Notes: generated by a model not told the origin, from the letters alone. Positions 1-7,336 are shown, counted from the stretch's first letter. The stretch: DNA of 10,898 nucleotides from Holosporales bacterium (GCA_031273545.1 JAISRQ010000091.1:1-10898), one strand, 5' to 3'. Translations and numbers: made by a program.

Positions 1-680
1 TCCTCAAAACCATCAACCATTCTGCATTTCATGATATGACTAATCTAACTTCCATAAATTGTCCAAACGTTACGTACATAGACGGAAATGCCTTTGTCAG
101 ATGCAAATCCCTTCAAGAGACAATATTTGGCGCAGTTTCGTTCCTTGGTGGACACGCGTTTTACCAAGCACAAACCAGTCCTCATTTGTATTTTTCGGAA
201 CTAACATCTCTCAATTACAACACTTTTTCTGGGGTTACCAAGTTGGTTTCTGTGGATTTTCCAAAACTCACTGTCATGGATAACGCAGCGCTTACTGGGT
301 CTGTTGCTACTGCAGTGTTTGGAACTGTCACCAGCGTAGGCGGCACGGCATTTTTGGGAGCTCGATTGCGCAATCTAACAATCGTGCAAAATAGTACTAC
401 CAATTCGATTTCATCCGTATGTACTAACCTGTACAACAAAGGACAAAGCGGAGATCTCGAATCGTTTACCTTCCAAATGTACACAAGCGGAACCAATGCA
501 GAGATTCAGTCCCGGGCCATCAGTTTGTCCAATGGGACATATTCCAATTACTCGCTGCTTGCTCCCACTACGACTCGTACTCTATCCATAAAAGTAGAAG
601 GTTTTCCAGATATATCTAGCCTGCTATATAATACACTGTTCAATAAACTGAACATAAACGGCACAATTTACAATCTATAG
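1..680 (+). CDS. BspA-like leucine-rich-repeat protein, 3' end (partial)
   Basis: The reading frame is open from the window edge (first full codon at base 3) to TAG at 678-680, giving about 225 residues; the true start lies upstream. An ATG at 36 is internal, because repeat sequence continues before it. The first ~120 residues follow the BspA/LRR_5 pattern, with units such as 'SAFHDMTNLTSI', 'IDGNAFVRCKSL' and 'GGTAFLGARLRNLTI', in which an 'AF' step alternates with an L..I/V strand. The last ~100 residues (from about 'NSTTNSISS') are Ser/Thr/Asn-rich and lack clear repeats, so they look like a C-terminal cap or separate domain. Proteins of this family are usually surface-exposed or secreted and bind host or extracellular ligands; that role is inferred from the family. 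No sorting signal or transmembrane segment is visible in this part. The family call is fairly secure; ligand and location are unknown. Confidence 0.8.
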   Translation, partial: LKTINHSAFHDMTNLTSINCPNVTYIDGNAFVRCKSLQETIFGAVSFLGGHAFYQAQTSPHLYFSELTSLNYNTFSGVTKLVSVDFPKLTVMDNAALTGSVATAVFGTVTSVGGTAFLGARLRNLTIVQNSTTNSISSVCTNLYNKGQSGDLESFTFQMYTSGTNAEIQSRAISLSNGTYSNYSLLAPTTTRTLSIKVEGFPDISSLLYNTLFNKLNINGTIYNL

Positions 681-1028
681 CTGCGTAAACAAAAGATACA
701 GGAGAGGAATATACTTAGTGCGGCCCCAAAACTGAAGAATCACAGGCTTTTATTTTACTAAAAGTCCGCAATTATTTGGAAAGTAGGGGCATTTGTCTTA
801 TTAAAAAAAACTTGTATTTTGTCCGATATAGGAAGGTCTAATACCAAAATTACAAATTTTGCAAAATTATGCACGCACTAGCCAATCTCTTTAAGTAAAG
901 TTTTTAAATATATAGTAGTATTTAATTGCACTGGTGAATGTGTGAGTATGTAGGGTCTCTGTTGCGCGCGAAAAATTGCAGCATACAGGGCGGTTTTTGG
1001 AAAGAAAATATAAAGGGAAAGGATATAA
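681..1028. other. Intergenic gap between LRR gene and pnp
   Basis: This 348-bp AT-rich gap has no convincing complete gene. Its one recognisable element is copy A of a sequence repeated before the ABC-F gene (719-790). No hairpin followed by a T-run is seen after the LRR gene. A TTGCAC at 926-931 could be a -35 box for pnp, but no good -10 box lies 16-18 bases downstream, so no promoter is called. Just before pnp, 'AAAGGGAAAGGATATAA' supplies a purine-rich Shine-Dalgarno-like stretch. No rpsO gene precedes pnp here, although rpsO-pnp is the common arrangement in Proteobacteria. Confidence 0.6.
719..790 (+). pseudogene. Decayed copy A of the short peptide sequence found before the ABC-F gene
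   Basis: This stretch aligns along its length with 8150-8222. Its first 24 bases match at 19 positions, including TGCGG and TGAAGAATCA, and a later block AAAAGTCCG(C/T)AAT is also shared. Read as protein, one frame gives 'LKNHRLLFY' then stop, and after a one-base shift 'KVRNYLESRG'. Copy B reads 'MKNHERLTGSKVRNLLKRG'. Two differences in shared codons are silent (CAC/CAT, CGC/CGT), which fits a once-coding sequence. In copy A the frame is broken by a one-base deletion and a stop. The parent family is not recognised. A dispersed non-coding repeat is the alternative; the TGCGG/CCGCA ends could also pair. Confidence 0.45.
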
Positions 1029-3281
1029 ATGACGGATTCATTTTTTAAAATTCATAAAGAAGAAGTTGATTTTGCAGGAAAGACGCTTGTTTTGGAAACA
1101 GGACACATGGCTAGGCAGGCTGACGGCGCAGTTTTAGTTACATATGGGGGAACGATTGTGCTATGCACCGCGGTCGGAGCGAAGAAAGCTAACGAATCCG
1201 CTGATTTTTTCCCGTTAACCGTTCACTATCAAGAGAAGGCATATGCATCTGGGCGTATCCCTAGCGGTTTTGTGAAGCGCGAAGGCAAGCCGTCTGAACG
1301 CGAAACGCTGACATCTAGGTTGATTGACCGGCCAATTCGTCCGCTTTTTCCTGATGGCTTCTTCAACGAGGTTCAGATCATATGTACAGTTCTTTCACAC
1401 GACAAGGTAAATAGCCCTGATGTTATATCGATTATCGGCGCCTCAGCAGCACTTGCTATCTCTGGAATCCCGTTTTCGGACACAGTATGTGCAGCTCGTG
1501 TGGGCTACAAGAACAATGAGTTCATACTAAACCCAACGACCGAAGACCTGAAGCGTAGCAAGCTAGATTTAGTCGTTGCAGGCACCAGGGATGGCGTATT
1601 GATGGTCGAATCTGAGGCTCAACAACTAAGCGAAGACGTCATGCTAGAAGCAGTAAAATTCGGACACCAAAGCTTTGCGCCAGTGTTGGATGCGATTGAA
1701 TCGTTGAAGAAAGCAGTTGGAAAGCCACTATGGCAAGTTCCAGGTGCCGACCCAAAGTACGGACAAATAAAAGAATCCGTAAAGCAGTCAATCGAGAAAG
1801 ACTTGAATGCAGCGTTCGAAATAAAAGAAAAATTGGAACGCCATAACGCAATTGCGGCATTTAAGGACGCTTTACTTGAGAAAACAGCAGAAGAAGATGT
1901 TGCTCTGACAAAGAAAGCGCTTGAAGAGCTAGAGTACGAACTATTACGTTCAAACGTGCTTGATCACAGTAAACGCATTGACGGTCGCGCATTAGACGAG
2001 GTTCGCCCCATCTGCTGCGAAGTCGGAGTATTGCCGCGTGCGCATGGAAGTGCTTTGTTTACTCGCGGAGAAACGCAAGCGCTTGTTGTGACAACGCTGG
2101 GGTCTGCGGACGATGAGCAATTAGTGGATAGTTTGCTTGGCGACTATAAGGAACACTTTTTGGTGCACTATAATTTCCCGCCATATGCGGTTGGTGAAGT
2201 CGGACGCATGTCATCGCCAGGACGCAGGGAAATCGGACATGGACGCCTAGCGTGGCGCTCTTTGCATCCGTTAATCCCCAGGAGCGAGGAGTTTCCATAT
2301 ACGGTGCGTGTGGTATCCGAAGTAACGGAATCAAACGGGTCATCGTCAATGGCAACAGTTTGCGGGACGTCGCTGTCCTTGATGGACGCTGGGGTTCCAC
2401 TTAAGAAACCGATTTCCGGGATCGCAATGGGCCTAGTAAAGGAAGGGGATAAGTTTGCCGTCCTTACGGATATTCAAGGCGACGAGGACCACCTTGGCGA
2501 TATGGACTTTAAAGTAGCCGGAACAGAAGAAGGCGTAACTGCACTTCAAATGGATATAAAGATCACGAGTATCACATTTGAAATAATGAAGGTCGCCCTA
2601 GAGCAAGCGCAAAGAGGAAGGATCCATATAGCAGAGCAAATGAAGCTAGCGATTGAGCAACCACGCAAAGAGCTTAGCCAGTTTGCCCCACAGATAATGG
2701 GTGTGCAGATAGATAAGGACAAAATTCGGGAGTTAATTGGACCTGGTGGAAAGGTTATTCGTGAAATTTGTGACACGACCGGAACGAAAATCGACATAGG
2801 CGAAGATGGCAAAGTGTCTGTGTTCGGAGCAGACCAAGCCTCGCTGGCAAAAGCTATGGGCATGATAAATGACATAGTCGGTGAACCAGAGATTGGCCAA
2901 ATTTACACAGGTCCTGTTGTGAAAATCACAGATTTTGGCGCGTTTGTTAATTATTTCGGAAGCCGTGATGGACTTGTTCACATAAGCGAAATCAGCGAAG
3001 GAAGGATTGAACGCGTAGAAGATGTCTTGAAGGAAGGAGACATCGTGAAAGTCGTGCTGCTTGGCGTAGATGCTCGTACAAGGAAGGCGAGACTTAGCAT
3101 TAAGGCGGCTAACGGTGGCGGCGGAGGAGTCAGCACCGGAGGCGGATACGGCGGCGGTAGCGGAGCCCCAAGAAGACCACGGGATGATGATTCCAGAGGC
3201 GGAGGCGGCGGACGCAGGGATGACTCGCGCCCACCAAGGAGAGGGGATGACGACCGGAGGCATAACAAGCCTAGGTGGTAA
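1029..3281 (+). CDS. pnp: Polynucleotide phosphorylase (polyribonucleotide nucleotidyltransferase)
   Basis: This 750-residue protein degrades RNA 3' to 5' by phosphorolysis, releasing nucleoside diphosphates, and can add tails in reverse; it acts in the cytoplasm, usually as a trimer and often in a degradosome. All domains are present: first RNase PH domain (~15-145, with 'RLIDRPIRPLFPDGF'), all-helical domain (~240-310), catalytic second RNase PH domain (~320-540), KH domain (~555-615, GPGG loop at 571-574) and S1 domain (~621-692). Active-site blocks are intact: 'GRREIGHGRLAWR' (~398-410), 'NGSSSMATVCG' (~436-446, phosphate binding) and 'GDEDHLGDMDFK' (~484-495, metal-binding acidic residues). 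Residues ~696-750 form a Gly/Arg/Asp-rich tail with RGGGGG and RRGDDD stretches, in place of the usual tail. The ATG at 1029 follows a purine-rich stretch and the N-terminus aligns with the family. The gene stands alone. Identification is essentially certain. Confidence 0.98.
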   Translation: MTDSFFKIHKEEVDFAGKTLVLETGHMARQADGAVLVTYGGTIVLCTAVGAKKANESADFFPLTVHYQEKAYASGRIPSGFVKREGKPSERETLTSRLIDRPIRPLFPDGFFNEVQIICTVLSHDKVNSPDVISIIGASAALAISGIPFSDTVCAARVGYKNNEFILNPTTEDLKRSKLDLVVAGTRDGVLMVESEAQQLSEDVMLEAVKFGHQSFAPVLDAIESLKKAVGKPLWQVPGADPKYGQIKESVKQSIEKDLNAAFEIKEKLERHNAIAAFKDALLEKTAEEDVALTKKALEELEYELLRSNVLDHSKRIDGRALDEVRPICCEVGVLPRAHGSALFTRGETQALVVTTLGSADDEQLVDSLLGDYKEHFLVHYNFPPYAVGEVGRMSSPGRREIGHGRLAWRSLHPLIPRSEEFPYTVRVVSEVTESNGSSSMATVCGTSLSLMDAGVPLKKPISGIAMGLVKEGDKFAVLTDIQGDEDHLGDMDFKVAGTEEGVTALQMDIKITSITFEIMKVALEQAQRGRIHIAEQMKLAIEQPRKELSQFAPQIMGVQIDKDKIRELIGPGGKVIREICDTTGTKIDIGEDGKVSVFGADQASLAKAMGMINDIVGEPEIGQIYTGPVVKITDFGAFVNYFGSRDGLVHISEISEGRIERVEDVLKEGDIVKVVLLGVDARTRKARLSIKAANGGGGGVSTGGGYGGGSGAPRRPRDDDSRGGGGGRRDDSRPPRRGDDDRRHNKPRW

Positions 3282-3309
3282 GTTTTTTGCTGTTATAGGG
3301 AATTAAGTG

Positions 3310-3337
3310 ATACCGCCATCTTCAACGGTGGTGGTAT
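3310..3337 (+). terminator. Stem-loop downstream of pnp, possible terminator
   Basis: ATACCGCCA (3310-3318) pairs with TGGTGGTAT (3329-3337) over nine positions with one G-T wobble and a 10-base loop. It starts 29 bases after the pnp stop codon. Only TTCCTT follows, not a run of T, so it is either a weak intrinsic terminator or a 3'-end-protecting hairpin. Confidence 0.45.
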
Positions 3338-3357
3338 TCCTTAAAGCTATAGCGTCT

Positions 3358-3387
3358 TTGACGAATTGCTACTAGAGTAAATTTAAG
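3358..3387 (+). promoter_or_regulatory. Possible sigma-70 promoter for a structured transcript
   Basis: TTGACG (3358-3363, five of six consensus bases) lies 18 bases before TTTAAG (3382-3387, four of six). Transcription would begin near 3394, a few bases before the 13-bp inverted repeat. The -10 box is poor, so this is tentative. Confidence 0.22.
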
Positions 3388-3393
3388 TACCTG

Positions 3394-3541
3394 TATATCC
3401 TACTAAATATTGCGAACTGTTTAGCGAAACAAGAGATTGTAATTATTCAACATCCGATCCGCAATATTTAGTTTTCTCGGGATAGAATCGCAATAATTCA
3501 AAGGGAAAAAATCTGGAAGAACTAAACGTTCTCTAGTCCCG
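3394..3541 (+). ncRNA. Candidate structured RNA (unidentified)
   Basis: Two stems lie side by side: the 13-bp inverted repeat (3402-3472) and CGGGATAGA (3478-3486) against TCTAGTCCCG (3532-3541), nine pairs with one bulged G. The second stem encloses a further hairpin, AGAAC-loop-GTTCT (3518-3532). A weak promoter-like pair of boxes precedes the region. No known RNA family was recognised, and no T-run marks an end. The strand is assigned only from the promoter guess. Confidence 0.25.
3402..3472 (+). repeat. 13-bp perfect inverted repeat with 45-base loop
   Basis: ACTAAATATTGCG (3402-3414) is the exact reverse complement of CGCAATATTTAGT (3460-3472). Inside the loop, TGTTT-AGCG-AAACA (3418-3431) can form a second small hairpin. 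The element resembles a structured RNA, a MITE-like insertion or a palindromic repeat; the sequence alone does not decide. Confidence 0.6.
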
Positions 3542-3643
3542 CCTTCATTTCAGCTTACCAATTTAGCTAAAAAAAATATTTGGTTATTGATGTCGTTTTT
3601 TTCGCATTGCAACATTATTTTGTAGTAAAAATGATTAGGTGTT

Positions 3644-3970
3644 GTGTTTCCCTTAACGACTTTAGTGCCCTTAGATATCATAATCGTCCCCCTTTTGCAA
3701 ATAATAGACATATGTATTCGTATGTATCGATTTGCTATACTTTGTTATTTTGTAATGGGTATATTTGTGTATTTACGTGCACTAAATATGAACAGCCCCT
3801 TAATCTATAACGTTTACAGCACGCTACGACAGATCATCGACCCGGCGTTGCGCCCAATTCGGCGCATTTTGCCAATAATGGGGATAGATTTTTCCCCTTT
3901 GGTTCTTATTTTAATCCTGGAGTTTTTTTCAAGCATGAACCATATGATCATGATAAAATGCATGAGTTAG
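3644..3970 (+). CDS. YggT family small integral membrane protein
   Basis: The 108-residue protein carries the YggT signature in its second half: 'DPALRPIRRILP' at ~66-77 followed by 'GIDFSPLVLILILEF' at ~80-94. Before it comes a long hydrophobic segment at ~12-44, the expected first membrane helix. YggT proteins sit in the inner membrane; their exact function is poorly defined, with links to osmotic stress tolerance and membrane or division-related processes in some bacteria. This is a one-unit form (~100 residues), as common in Alphaproteobacteria, rather than the two-unit form of E. coli. The GTG at 3644 is the first start after an in-frame TGA at 3632; an AGGTG stands only two bases before it, so GTG 3665 is possible and also gives a complete protein. 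A polar linker with the usual 'SWL' after helix 1 is degenerate here ('VYLRALNMNSP'). The family call is strong; the start is uncertain. Confidence 0.85.
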   Translation: MFPLTTLVPLDIIIVPLLQIIDICIRMYRFAILCYFVMGIFVYLRALNMNSPLIYNVYSTLRQIIDPALRPIRRILPIMGIDFSPLVLILILEFFSSMNHMIMIKCMS

Positions 3971-4094
3971 GCGGTTTTTAGAGCACTTTGGTCGCTCATT
4001 CACAGGATCCAGCAAAAAAAAGATATGAAACATACTAGGGTCAACAAAGGCCCCCCTGGTTGTAACATGTCATTACAAAACATGGAGGACAAAA
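3971..4094 (+). promoter_or_regulatory. valS upstream region with two small hairpins and a strong Shine-Dalgarno
   Basis: Two possible hairpins precede valS: CAAC..AGG against CCT..GTTG (4042-4062, seven pairs around a small internal loop) and TTGTAA against TTACAA (4060-4065/4073-4078). They share bases 4060-4062, so they cannot both form fully. GGAGG at 4084-4088 is six bases before the TTG at 4095 and decides that start. No promoter could be chosen with confidence. T-box landmarks are not seen. Confidence 0.35.
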
Positions 4095-6737
4095 TTGTTA
4101 GAGAAATTATTCGATCATGGCAAGATTGAGTCTAAGGTAATAGACAAATCTAAGGAGATTATCTCCAAAACGACAAAAAATAATTCGCGAAAAGAAACAT
4201 TCACGATAACTCTTCCGCCCCCAAATATTACAGGATCTCTTCACCTTGGACACGCGTTTACTTCCGTGATCCAGGACATGCTACTGCGCTTTAAGCGACA
4301 GCACGGTTACGTCGTACTCGGCCAACCGGGAATTGACCATGCTGGAATAGCCACACAAATAATTGTGGCGAACCAGTTACGCGAAAAGGGAATACACTGG
4401 CAGCAACTTGGCCGCGAAGAATTCATTGCGCAGGTTTGGAAATGGAAAGAACAATCCGGCGGCACAATCCTCTATCAGCTGGTGCGACTTGGAACAAGCA
4501 TAGACCTGGACAGAGTCCGCTTTACTATGGACCCCGCCGCATCCGAAGCCGTGGCATACGCGTTTACTAGACTTTACAAGGACGGGCTAATATACAGAGA
4601 CAAGCGCATTGTAAATTGGGACCCAGTTTTAAAAACTGCAGTATCGGACTTGGAAGTTTCAAATAAAACAGAAGACGGAAAGATGTGGTACATCCGCTAT
4701 CCTATGGGACAAAGCGACTTCATCACGATAGCCACCACGCGTCCAGAAACGTTATTCGGTGACCAAGCGCTTGCTGTTCACCCTGATGACGAGCGTTTTA
4801 AGCACCTTATTGGCAGAAAGGTTCGCATCCCCCTTACAGATAGGGTAATCCCCATTATTGCAGACGAACACTCTGACCCACAAAAAGGGTCCGGAATTTT
4901 TAAGGTAACCCCAGCGCATGACTTTGCGGACTTTGAAATAGGCGTACGTCACAACTTGCCCATGATGATCATCATGGATGAGTCTGCATGTTTAAATAAT
5001 GAAGTCCCTGAAGAGTTTCGAGGGCTGCCCGTTTCTGTCGCGCGGGCAAAGGTGGTGAACGCCCTAGAGGAAAAGAGGCTGATTGTGCGCATAGAAAATA
5101 TTGTGCACTCTGTGCCGCGCAACGATAGGTCTGGCGCGATGATTGAGCCTATGGTAACGAACCAATGGTTCTTGGAAACGAAAAGGCTTGCGGACATGGC
5201 AATAAAAGCCGTTGAAGACGGGAGAATTAAGTTTATCCCAGAACAATGGACGAACACATATTTCGAATGGCTAAGGAATATTCAGCCTTGGTGCTTATCT
5301 CGACAAATCTGGTGGGGACATCAAATTCCTGTTTGGTATGCAGAAAACGGCAAAATGTTTTGCGCCCCAACGGAGGAAGAGGCAATACAGCAAGCAGCTA
5401 AGTACTTTGAGGTAAGCAAGGAATTTGTTCCGAAGTTGACGAGAGACCCTGATGTGCTAGACACGTGGTTTTCATCAGGGTTGTGGCCATTTGTAACATT
5501 AGGATGGCCCGAGAAGACTGCGGACTTGGCGAAACATTACCCAACGGACGTACTTGTAACAGGGTTTGATATAATCTTCTTCTGGGTATCGCGCATGATT
5601 ATGCTGGGACTGTATTTCACTAAGGATGTGCCATTTCGGACTGTGTACATAAACCCGTTAGTCAGAGACGAAAAGGGTCAAAAAATGTCGAAATCCAAAG
5701 GAAATGTGATCGATCCACTTCATTTGATGAATAAATACGGAACGGATGCATTAAGGTTCACTTTGGCAACATTGGCTATTCCCGGGAGAGATATACGGCT
5801 TGGAGAATCATTAGTCGAGATTGGGCGTAATTTCATTACAAAGATTTGGAATGCAGCCAAGTTTATTGAATTGAAAGAGTGTTTTTTTGAGAAAGAGTTC
5901 GATATTTACGGAGGAGAAATAGAGGCGCCGTTAAACAGGTGGATTGTTAGGAAGCTTATTGAGTTTAAAGGGCAGTCCGAGTTGCATATAAATGAATATA
6001 GATTCGACTTGTACGCTCAGTGTATTTATAAATTTTTGAAAGATACATTCTGTGATATCTATATAGAGGCAATAAAGTCGTGTAATGATTTCGAAACACA
6101 AAGAACGGCATGTGCTGTTTTTCTTGAGTTTTTAAAGGTCGCGCACCCTGTTATTCCGTTTATTACGGAGTTCTTGTGGGAAGAGTTTACGCGTACGCAG
6201 CAAGTTAGGGGGATGTTGCTGACAGAGCCTTGGGCTGATGAACTTAGCGTACAGCGCGGGACGGGTACTAGCTCCGGGACAGATGCGAATCTAAGTTATG
6301 ATGCAACTTCCAAGCTAACCGACTATTACATCGCCGTAACAGAAGAAATTCGCTCTTTGCGTGGAATAATCGGCGTAAAGGAAAAGCTAGATTTACTTGT
6401 AATATCTGGGGAGGATGATGAATTCATTGCGCGCAATACACATTGGATACTAAATTTGGGCCGGCTAAACTCGATTGAAGTGGTGGATGCGTTCCCTGAT
6501 GGCGGAATTCGCTTTGTTGTAAAAAACCAGGAATTTTATTTGAAATATTCGAATGAGATATCCAGAACAGTTTTTGACAAAAAGATGCAAACGTTACAGA
6601 GTGAGATTGATAGGCTGGCTGCTAAGATCCAAAATGAAGCATATAAGGCAGCTAAGCCGGCACAATGGGCGGAGGACGTTACGTTAAGGGAGCAAAAAGA
6701 AGTGGAGCTAGCCAAGCTTAAGGCAGTGAACTTTTGA
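4095..6737 (+). CDS. valS: Valine--tRNA ligase
   Basis: This 880-residue class I synthetase joins valine to tRNA(Val) using ATP and edits mischarged threonine. Visible landmarks: 'PPPNITGSLHLGHA' with the HIGH-type motif HLGH at 50-53; 'NWDPVLKTAVSDLEV' (~174-188); the CP1 editing domain with 'ATTRPETLFGD' (~213-223) and 'VTPAHDFADFEIG' (~271-283); 'SRQIWWGHQIPVWY' (~402-415); 'DVLDTWFSSGLWPF' (~453-466); and KMSKS at 530-534. An anticodon-binding domain follows (~600-760), then a C-terminal coiled coil (~825-880) typical of bacterial ValRS. The start is TTG: GGAGG lies six bases upstream, and the resulting 'MLEK' N-terminus matches the family. A nearby ATG at 4082 is in another frame. Residues ~719-735 (Gly/Thr/Ser-rich) form a short insertion. 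Length is near the bacterial norm. Identification is certain. Confidence 0.97.
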   Translation: MLEKLFDHGKIESKVIDKSKEIISKTTKNNSRKETFTITLPPPNITGSLHLGHAFTSVIQDMLLRFKRQHGYVVLGQPGIDHAGIATQIIVANQLREKGIHWQQLGREEFIAQVWKWKEQSGGTILYQLVRLGTSIDLDRVRFTMDPAASEAVAYAFTRLYKDGLIYRDKRIVNWDPVLKTAVSDLEVSNKTEDGKMWYIRYPMGQSDFITIATTRPETLFGDQALAVHPDDERFKHLIGRKVRIPLTDRVIPIIADEHSDPQKGSGIFKVTPAHDFADFEIGVRHNLPMMIIMDESACLNNEVPEEFRGLPVSVARAKVVNALEEKRLIVRIENIVHSVPRNDRSGAMIEPMVTNQWFLETKRLADMAIKAVEDGRIKFIPEQWTNTYFEWLRNIQPWCLSRQIWWGHQIPVWYAENGKMFCAPTEEEAIQQAAKYFEVSKEFVPKLTRDPDVLDTWFSSGLWPFVTLGWPEKTADLAKHYPTDVLVTGFDIIFFWVSRMIMLGLYFTKDVPFRTVYINPLVRDEKGQKMSKSKGNVIDPLHLMNKYGTDALRFTLATLAIPGRDIRLGESLVEIGRNFITKIWNAAKFIELKECFFEKEFDIYGGEIEAPLNRWIVRKLIEFKGQSELHINEYRFDLYAQCIYKFLKDTFCDIYIEAIKSCNDFETQRTACAVFLEFLKVAHPVIPFITEFLWEEFTRTQQVRGMLLTEPWADELSVQRGTGTSSGTDANLSYDATSKLTDYYIAVTEEIRSLRGIIGVKEKLDLLVISGEDDEFIARNTHWILNLGRLNSIEVVDAFPDGGIRFVVKNQEFYLKYSNEISRTVFDKKMQTLQSEIDRLAAKIQNEAYKAAKPAQWAEDVTLREQKEVELAKLKAVNF

Positions 6738-6748
6738 ATGGAAGGCTG

Positions 6749-6778
6749 AAACGTAGTACTTGCAAAGGGGTTACGTTT
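6749..6778. repeat. Inverted repeat spanning a promoter -35 box
   Basis: AAACGTA (6749-6755) and TACGTTT (6772-6778) are perfect 7-base complements with 16 bases between them. The interval contains the TTGCAA -35 box of the next gene, and the repeat begins 12 bases after the valS stop. It could be an operator for the downstream promoter or a weak hairpin ending valS transcripts; there is no T-run. Confidence 0.45.
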
Positions 6779-6788
6779 AGGCTACAAT
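6760..6788 (+). promoter_or_regulatory. Strong sigma-70-type promoter for the 170-residue secreted protein gene
   Basis: TTGCAA (6760-6765) and TACAAT (6783-6788) are separated by exactly 17 bases; each is close to consensus (four and five of six). A start site near 6795 would leave a leader of about 29 bases before ATG 6824, with AAGGAG at 6810-6815 eight bases ahead of it. The convergence of promoter, spacing and Shine-Dalgarno makes this the best promoter in the window. Confidence 0.65.
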
Positions 6789-6823
6789 AATTATACTGAC
6801 AATAACAATAAGGAGAGATCTAT

Positions 6824-7336
6824 ATGAAGAATGTATCGCTAGTAAAAGGTTTAGTTTTAATAAACGCGCTTGTTTCAGGAAATTTTTGTGTAGCGGGTAA
6901 TAATTATGAAGAACAGATAGCTAAAATTAAAGCAGAAGTAAAAGCAGAGCGTGCTTTGCATGGTTTTCAACAAAGAGAATCATTCGAACGGATGAATGAA
7001 CTTGCAAGGCAGCAAGCTGTGGAACGATGTGCGGAGGAGATGCTTGCGTCAGTGTGCTACAAGGATCCACTTGCAAAGCAGCAAACGGCGGAACAACGTG
7101 CAAAGGAGATACTTGAATCGGTGGTGTATCACGAGGATCCAGAAGCAGAGGCCCTTTTTCAGGAATCTGTTCGTCTGTTGAATACGCCTTCTCCCAGGAT
7201 TGAATATACGCCTCTGCCGCCTCTGCAGATAAATATCGACATGGATGCCATATTAGCTCAGATATTCCATCCAGAAGCGCCATCATGTCCGTCAGAGGCG
7301 TCAACAACTCCGCCTGATTTTGCTAACCGCCACTAA
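6824..7336 (+). CDS. Small secreted protein with internal tandem duplication (unrecognised)
   Basis: The 170-residue product is not a family I recognise. Residues 1-25 form a signal peptide: basic start (MKNVSLVK), hydrophobic core 'GLVLINALVSG', and likely cleavage after 'CVA' or 'CVAG' (24/25). No lipobox is present, so the mature protein should be soluble in the periplasm or exported. Residues ~27-118 are Glu/Lys/Gln-rich and helical, and contain two tandem units: L60-P82 ('LARQQAVERCAEEML..') and L83-P106 ('LAKQQTAEQRAKEIL..'). The C-terminal ~50 residues are proline-rich with little predicted structure. AAGGAG eight bases before the ATG and a strong promoter support real expression. It faces the next gene tail to tail. 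The frame stays open beyond the TAA to 7513, which may mean a lost C-terminal extension. Confidence 0.8.
   Translation: MKNVSLVKGLVLINALVSGNFCVAGNNYEEQIAKIKAEVKAERALHGFQQRESFERMNELARQQAVERCAEEMLASVCYKDPLAKQQTAEQRAKEILESVVYHEDPEAEALFQESVRLLNTPSPRIEYTPLPPLQINIDMDAILAQIFHPEAPSCPSEASTTPPDFANRH
7001..7141 (+). repeat. Tandem duplication of ~70 bp inside the secreted protein gene
   Basis: Unit 1 (7001-7069, 23 codons) and unit 2 (7070-7141, 24 codons) both begin CTTGCAA(A/G)GCAGCAA and end in GAGGATCCA or AAGGATCCA. The copies have diverged with one codon gained but stay in frame. Confidence 0.75.

Larger units (their letters stand above)
3282..3643. other. Intergenic gap between pnp and the YggT gene, rich in potential RNA structure
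   Basis: This 362-bp gap holds no convincing ORF. It begins with a stem-loop after pnp (3310-3337), then a possible promoter (3358-3387), a 13-bp perfect inverted repeat (3402-3472), a second imperfect stem (3478-3541), and an AT-rich stretch with the 10-bp palindrome TTTAGCTAAA near 3560-3570. Together these suggest a structured transcript or mobile-element relic; the parts are listed separately. Confidence 0.5.

Noticed and set aside
926..952. pnp promoter with TTGCAC as -35 box
   Set aside because: The only candidate -10 (TATGTA) is 15 bases away and matches poorly.
2733..3268. Long minus-strand ORFs opposite the 3' end of pnp
   Set aside because: They are antisense to a certain gene; the Pro-rich or Ser/Ala-rich products are by-products of the Gly-rich tail codons.
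3580..3810. 76-codon plus-strand ORF overlapping the YggT gene
   Set aside because: It is in a different frame from the YggT protein, lacks a Shine-Dalgarno, and its product shows no family features; it is a shadow frame.
3971..4094. T-box riboswitch upstream of valS
   Set aside because: No T-box consensus, specifier loop or terminator/antiterminator pair is visible, and the lineage does not typically use T-boxes.
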